8,708 bases of DNA from Oceanococcus sp041624435 (GTDB lineage Bacteria > Pseudomonadota > Gammaproteobacteria > Nevskiales > Oceanococcaceae). The position numbers and the translations under genes are program-made. The number at the start of each line of letters is the position of its first letter. The first letter of the stretch is position 1. Below are positions 6,032 through 8,708 of the stretch, piece by piece. The notes beneath the pieces were generated by a model. It was not told the DNA's origin and ran no database searches. It saw only the letters and a list, made by a program, of their open reading frames with translations. The DNA lies in assembly GCA_041624435.1 (NCBI GenBank), contig JBFJVB010000144.1, forward strand, positions 1 through 8,708. The letters are read 5' to 3'.

Positions 6032-7003
6032 ATGGACAAAGACAATCTCAAAACCATGGGTCGAGCGGTGCTCGAGATCGAGCGCGATGCCATTGATGCC
6101 CTGCTCGAGCGAGTTGACGACGATTTCGTCCGGGCCTGCGAATTGCTCGGCGCCTGCAGCGGACGCGTGGTCGTGACCGGGATGGGAAAATCGGGCCATA
6201 TCGGCAAGAAGATTGCCGCCACCCTGGCCAGCACCGGCACCCCGGCGTTCTTCGTCCACCCGGGCGAAGCCAGCCATGGCGACCTGGGCATGATCACCCC
6301 GCAGGATGTGGTCGTGGCCCTGTCGTACTCGGGTGAAACCGAGGAACTCAAGACCCTGCTGCCCTTGATCAAGCGCCAGGGCGTGCCCCTGATCGCGATG
6401 AGCGGGCGGCCGGAGTCCAGCCTCGGGCGCGAAGCCGATGTGCATCTGAGCGTGGCCGTGGCCAAGGAGGCCTGCCCCCTGAATCTGGCCCCGACCGCAA
6501 GCTCGACCGCCACGCTGGCGATGGGCGATGCGCTGGCCGTCGCCCTGCTCGACGCCCGCGGCTTTACCGCCGAGGACTTCGCCCGCTCCCATCCCGGCGG
6601 CAGCCTGGGACGGCGCCTACTGGTGCATGTGCAAGATGTCATGCACCGCGGCCATGAAGTGCCGCGGGTCACGTCTGGCGCTTCCCTGGCCGAAGCCTTG
6701 CTGGAGGTGTCACGCAAGGGCATGGGCATGACCGCCGTGACCGATCCCGAGGGCATCCTGCTGGGTATCTTCACCGATGGCGATCTGCGCCGCACCCTGG
6801 ACCGCAACGCGGACATGCACCGGACCACGGTCGATGAATTGATGAGCCGGGCGCCTAAAACCATCGAGGCCACGCAACTGGCGGCCGAGGCCGTCGCCCT
6901 GATGGAGCGGTACAGCATCACCGCCTTGCTGGTCGCCGATGCGCAGGGGCGCCTGGAAGGTGCATTGCATATGCATGATCTGCTGCGCGCCGGAGTCATC
7001 TGA
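6032..7003 (+). CDS. kdsD: Arabinose-5-phosphate isomerase KdsD
   Basis: Interconverts ribulose 5-phosphate and arabinose 5-phosphate, the entry to Kdo synthesis for LPS inner core, in the cytoplasm. The 323 residues (E. coli 328) comprise a SIS sugar-isomerase domain (about 35-175) and two CBS domains (about 200-255 and 265-323). By alignment from memory with E. coli KdsD, the active-site residues are K53 in GMGKSGHIG, E105 in SGETEEL, E146 in AKEACPL and H187 in SHPGG. The C-terminus LHMHDLLRAGVI is a hallmark. I take the ATG at 6032 because it gives the right length; a TTG at 5984, overlapping the yrbG stop, would add 16 residues unlike the family. GGAG at 6013-6016 is a far Shine-Dalgarno (15 nt), so initiation may be modest. 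The stop directly abuts kdsC. Confidence 0.97.
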   Translation: MDKDNLKTMGRAVLEIERDAIDALLERVDDDFVRACELLGACSGRVVVTGMGKSGHIGKKIAATLASTGTPAFFVHPGEASHGDLGMITPQDVVVALSYSGETEELKTLLPLIKRQGVPLIAMSGRPESSLGREADVHLSVAVAKEACPLNLAPTASSTATLAMGDALAVALLDARGFTAEDFARSHPGGSLGRRLLVHVQDVMHRGHEVPRVTSGASLAEALLEVSRKGMGMTAVTDPEGILLGIFTDGDLRRTLDRNADMHRTTVDELMSRAPKTIEATQLAAEAVALMERYSITALLVADAQGRLEGALHMHDLLRAGVI

Positions 7004-7498
7004 ATGAGCCCGAGCCTGCAAAGCCGACTGGCCGCCTTGCAACTGGTGGTGTTCGATGTCGACGGGGTGCTGACTGATTGCAAGCTGTATCTCGGGCCCG
7101 ATGGTCAGGAGTGGCGCAGCACCCATGTCCGCGATGGCCTGGGCCTGAAGAATCTGCGCGCCGCCGGGATTCAGACCGCGGTCATCAGCGGGCGCGGCGC
7201 GGGTGGACTGGGCCAACGGCTGGAAATGCTCGGCATCAGCCACTGCTATTTCGGCCAGGACGACAAGCTGCCGCTGTTCGAGCAGCTGCTGAGCACGCTG
7301 GGGCTGCGCGCGGAAACAGCTGCCATGGTCGGCGATGACACCCCCGACCTGCCCCTGATCAAGGCCTGCGGCCTGGGATTCTGTCCGGCGGATGCCCATC
7401 CGGCCGTGCGTGAAGCCGCCGACTGGATTGCACCCAGCCGGGGCGGCCAGGGCGCGGTTCGGGAAATTTCCGACCTGATCCTCGCCGCGCGGACATGA
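7004..7498 (+). CDS. kdsC: 3-deoxy-D-manno-octulosonate-8-phosphate phosphatase KdsC
   Basis: HAD-superfamily phosphatase removing the 8-phosphate of Kdo-8-P to give free Kdo, which is then activated to CMP-Kdo for LPS. The cap-less 164-residue form carries all HAD motifs: I, DVDGVLTD with nucleophile D18 and general acid D20; II, S62 in ISGRG; III, K88 in GQDDK; IV, GDDTPDLP with D111 and D112. The KdsC-type VRDGLGLK (42-49), ADAHP (129-133) and GGQGAVRE (147-154) are present. It is shorter than E. coli KdsC (188) mainly at the N-terminus, where the first motif begins by residue 16; the family acts as a tetramer, and short members are common. The ATG directly follows the kdsD stop, and its end overlaps lptC by 4 nt. 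Confidence 0.96.
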   Translation: MSPSLQSRLAALQLVVFDVDGVLTDCKLYLGPDGQEWRSTHVRDGLGLKNLRAAGIQTAVISGRGAGGLGQRLEMLGISHCYFGQDDKLPLFEQLLSTLGLRAETAAMVGDDTPDLPLIKACGLGFCPADAHPAVREAADWIAPSRGGQGAVREISDLILAART

Positions 7499-8058
7499 AC
7501 CGTAACCTGCCCCGGTCCCCGCTGGCGATTCTGCCGCTGCTGCTGATTCCGCTGATCCTGCTGGTGGTCGCGGACCAGTTGCAGCGCGCGCCGGCTACAC
7601 CGCGTGCCCAGGCACCGCAGCCACCACCGGAAGCCGACTATTATTTGCGCGAGGCCGAACTCAGCACCATGGATGCGGCCGGAAACTTGCTGTATCGGGT
7701 CAACGCGGGCAATGTGCTGCACTATCCCGACCAAAGCATCAGTCTGGATCAGGTGGCCGTGGACTATCTGAACGGACCGTGGACCCTGAGCGCGGAAACC
7801 GGCAGCATTCCTGCCGGAGTGCAGACCCTCCTATTGAGCGGCAACGTCAAAATGAACGGTACACTTTCCATGGGCGAGGATGTGCAAGTAAGCACCTCAC
7901 ACATCAAAATCGAATTTGCGCAGAAACGCATCGAAACAGACGCCATTGTGCGGATGAATTCCAAGACCATCGCGGCGACCGCGACCGGTCTGCGCACCGA
8001 CCTGGCCGGGCGGGAAATCCATCTGCTCTCCAAGGTCAAGGTCCGCTATGAACCTTGA
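7495..8058 (+). CDS. lptC: LPS export protein LptC
   Basis: Inner-membrane-anchored component of the Lpt bridge that passes LPS from the LptB2FG extractor to periplasmic LptA. The 187 residues (E. coli 191) start with a single uncleaved membrane anchor at about 10-27, rich in Leu, Ile and Pro, followed by a Pro-rich linker (about 33-45) and a beta-jellyroll periplasmic domain. Recognisable stretches are ADYYLREAELSTMDAAGNLLYRV, WTLSAETGSIPAG, LLLSGNVKMNG and LLSKVKVRYEP at the C-terminus; LptC conserves fold more than sequence, and position between kdsC and lptA supports the call. ATGA overlap with kdsC and 11-nt overlap with lptA imply tight coupling. Confidence 0.95.
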   Translation: MNRNLPRSPLAILPLLLIPLILLVVADQLQRAPATPRAQAPQPPPEADYYLREAELSTMDAAGNLLYRVNAGNVLHYPDQSISLDQVAVDYLNGPWTLSAETGSIPAGVQTLLLSGNVKMNGTLSMGEDVQVSTSHIKIEFAQKRIETDAIVRMNSKTIAATATGLRTDLAGREIHLLSKVKVRYEP

Positions 8059-8596
8059 GCTCCGCAAGCTCAGCCGAGCCACCAGCCTGATCCTGGTCCT
8101 GCTGTGCTCGCCGCCATCGGCACTGGCCCAGAGCGAAACCCGGCCGGCCTTCATGGACAGTACCCTGGCCGTGGAAATCGAAGCCGACGAAGCCGAACTC
8201 AGCGAGGCCCGCGATGTCAGCGTCTATCGCGGCAATGTCCATCTGCGCCGTGGCCCCCTATCGATGCGCGGCGACGAGTTGCGCATCCAGCGTGATCCGG
8301 TCGATGGCCGCATCCGCGCCAGCCTGTCCGGCCACCCCGCCACCGCCACGCACCAGACCCCGGATGATGTGCTGCCCGTGGTGGCCTCGGCGCGGCAAAT
8401 TGTCTATACCACGGTGGCCGAAATTCTCGAACTGGAGGGCGATGCGAAAATTCGCCGCGGCTCCGACCAACTGCAAGGCGACTCGGTCCGCTACGATGTC
8501 GCCAACGCCCGGATTCAGGCCGATGGCGGCAAGGAGCGGGTGCGTATCGTCATCAACCCGCCTGCCCAGAGTGCCGGACCCACGCCCAAGCCATGA
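8048..8596 (+). CDS. lptA: Periplasmic LPS transport protein LptA
   Basis: Periplasmic protein whose beta-jellyroll units stack into the bridge carrying LPS between LptC and the outer-membrane LptD/E. The 182 residues (E. coli 185) have a Sec signal peptide: basic NLELRKLSR, hydrophobic ATSLILVLL, and a signal-peptidase-I site ALA before Q28. The LLC at 18-20 is not a lipobox because Leu precedes Cys. Family marks are VSVYRGNVHLRRGPLSMRGDEL (about 57-78, the OstA repeat) and RRGSDQLQGDSVRYDVANARI (136-156). The tail after 170 is Pro-rich. The ATG at 8048 lies inside lptC and has a good Shine-Dalgarno, AAGG at 8038-8041, 6 nt away; the next Met (36) would lose the signal peptide. Confidence 0.96.
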   Translation: MNLELRKLSRATSLILVLLCSPPSALAQSETRPAFMDSTLAVEIEADEAELSEARDVSVYRGNVHLRRGPLSMRGDELRIQRDPVDGRIRASLSGHPATATHQTPDDVLPVVASARQIVYTTVAEILELEGDAKIRRGSDQLQGDSVRYDVANARIQADGGKERVRIVINPPAQSAGPTPKP

Positions 8597-8708
8597 GCCT
8601 TGCCGCCAGCAATTTGATGAAAAGCTACCGGAAGCGCACGGTGGTCGATGGCGTTTCGCTGCGGGTCGCCGCCGGCGAGATCGTCGGCCTGCTAGGTCCC
8701 AACGGCGC
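8593..8708 (+). CDS. lptB: LPS export ABC transporter ATPase LptB, 5' part only
   Basis: The first 38 codons plus two bases of LptB, the cytoplasmic ATPase of the LptB2FG complex that extracts LPS from the inner membrane. The visible protein starts SLAASNLMKSYRKRTVVDGVSL, close to E. coli LptB in the same region, and reaches IVGLLGPNGA, the first half of Walker A; the rest is beyond the window. Its ATG overlaps the lptA stop (ATGA, 8593-8596). Only the N-terminus is seen, but with lptC and lptA before it the identity is hardly in doubt. In E. coli rpoN and hpf follow; they may lie just outside. Confidence 0.95.
   Translation, partial: MSLAASNLMKSYRKRTVVDGVSLRVAAGEIVGLLGPNG

Noticed and set aside
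6966..6975. 10-bp palindrome TGCATATGCA near the end of kdsD
   Set aside because: It encodes part of the conserved LHMHD motif, so protein constraint explains it.
5948..7083. Long minus-strand open frames (214 and 369 codons) opposite kdsD
   Set aside because: Antisense shadows of a well-conserved gene; low-complexity Ser/Arg-rich peptides with no recognisable domain.
7681..7703. GGAAACTT followed by TCAA in lptC as a second sigma-E promoter
   Set aside because: The gap between AACTT and TCAA is 11 nt, too short for RpoE.
7855..7965. AT-richer patch in lptC as a possible internal promoter for lptA or foreign DNA
   Set aside because: I found no -35/-10 pair with sound spacing, and the residues there (Lys, Phe, Ile, Met, Asn) explain the lower GC.

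Overview
The window is a stretch of core envelope-biogenesis genes from a high-GC (about 60-65% by eye) Gram-negative bacterium, most likely a gammaproteobacterium. Two signs support this. One is the divergent layout with ibaG-murA on one strand and yrbG-kdsD-kdsC-lptC-lptA-lptB on the other, as in E. coli. The other is hisG-hisD directly behind murA, as in Pseudomonas. I cannot name the genus. Gene density is very high, with no tRNA, rRNA, mobile element, CRISPR or phage signal.

Minus strand, read right to left from about 4919 to 1: an ABC exporter of the YadG/YadH type (ATPase 4919-4005, permease 4008-3247), the BolA-family protein IbaG (3233-3006), MurA (3000-1744), short-form HisG (1743-1099) and HisD (1099 to the window edge, C-terminus missing). 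Junctions are 4-nt or 1-nt overlaps, direct abutment, or gaps of at most 13 nt, so this is probably one operon joining an exporter, the first step of peptidoglycan synthesis and two histidine-biosynthesis enzymes.

Plus strand, left to right from 5010: a YrbG-type cation/calcium antiporter, KdsD and KdsC (making Kdo for LPS inner core), LptC, LptA and the first 38 codons of LptB (the LPS transport bridge and its ATPase). From kdsD to lptB the genes touch or overlap. The only notable gap (5988-6031) lies between yrbG and kdsD.

The two operons diverge from a 90-bp spacer (4920-5009) that holds a perfect 9-bp inverted repeat ending one base from the ATPase start codon.

I found no clearly new biological system; every gene belongs to a recognised family. 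The points most worth a second look are: the YadGH-type exporter sits where E. coli has the mlaFEDCB phospholipid-transport genes; a well-spaced sigma-E-like promoter lies at the end of yrbG, in the only CTT and only ATA codons I see in that gene; a strong GC hairpin follows directly, where the 5' end of such a kdsD transcript would fall; and the inverted repeat in the divergent spacer.
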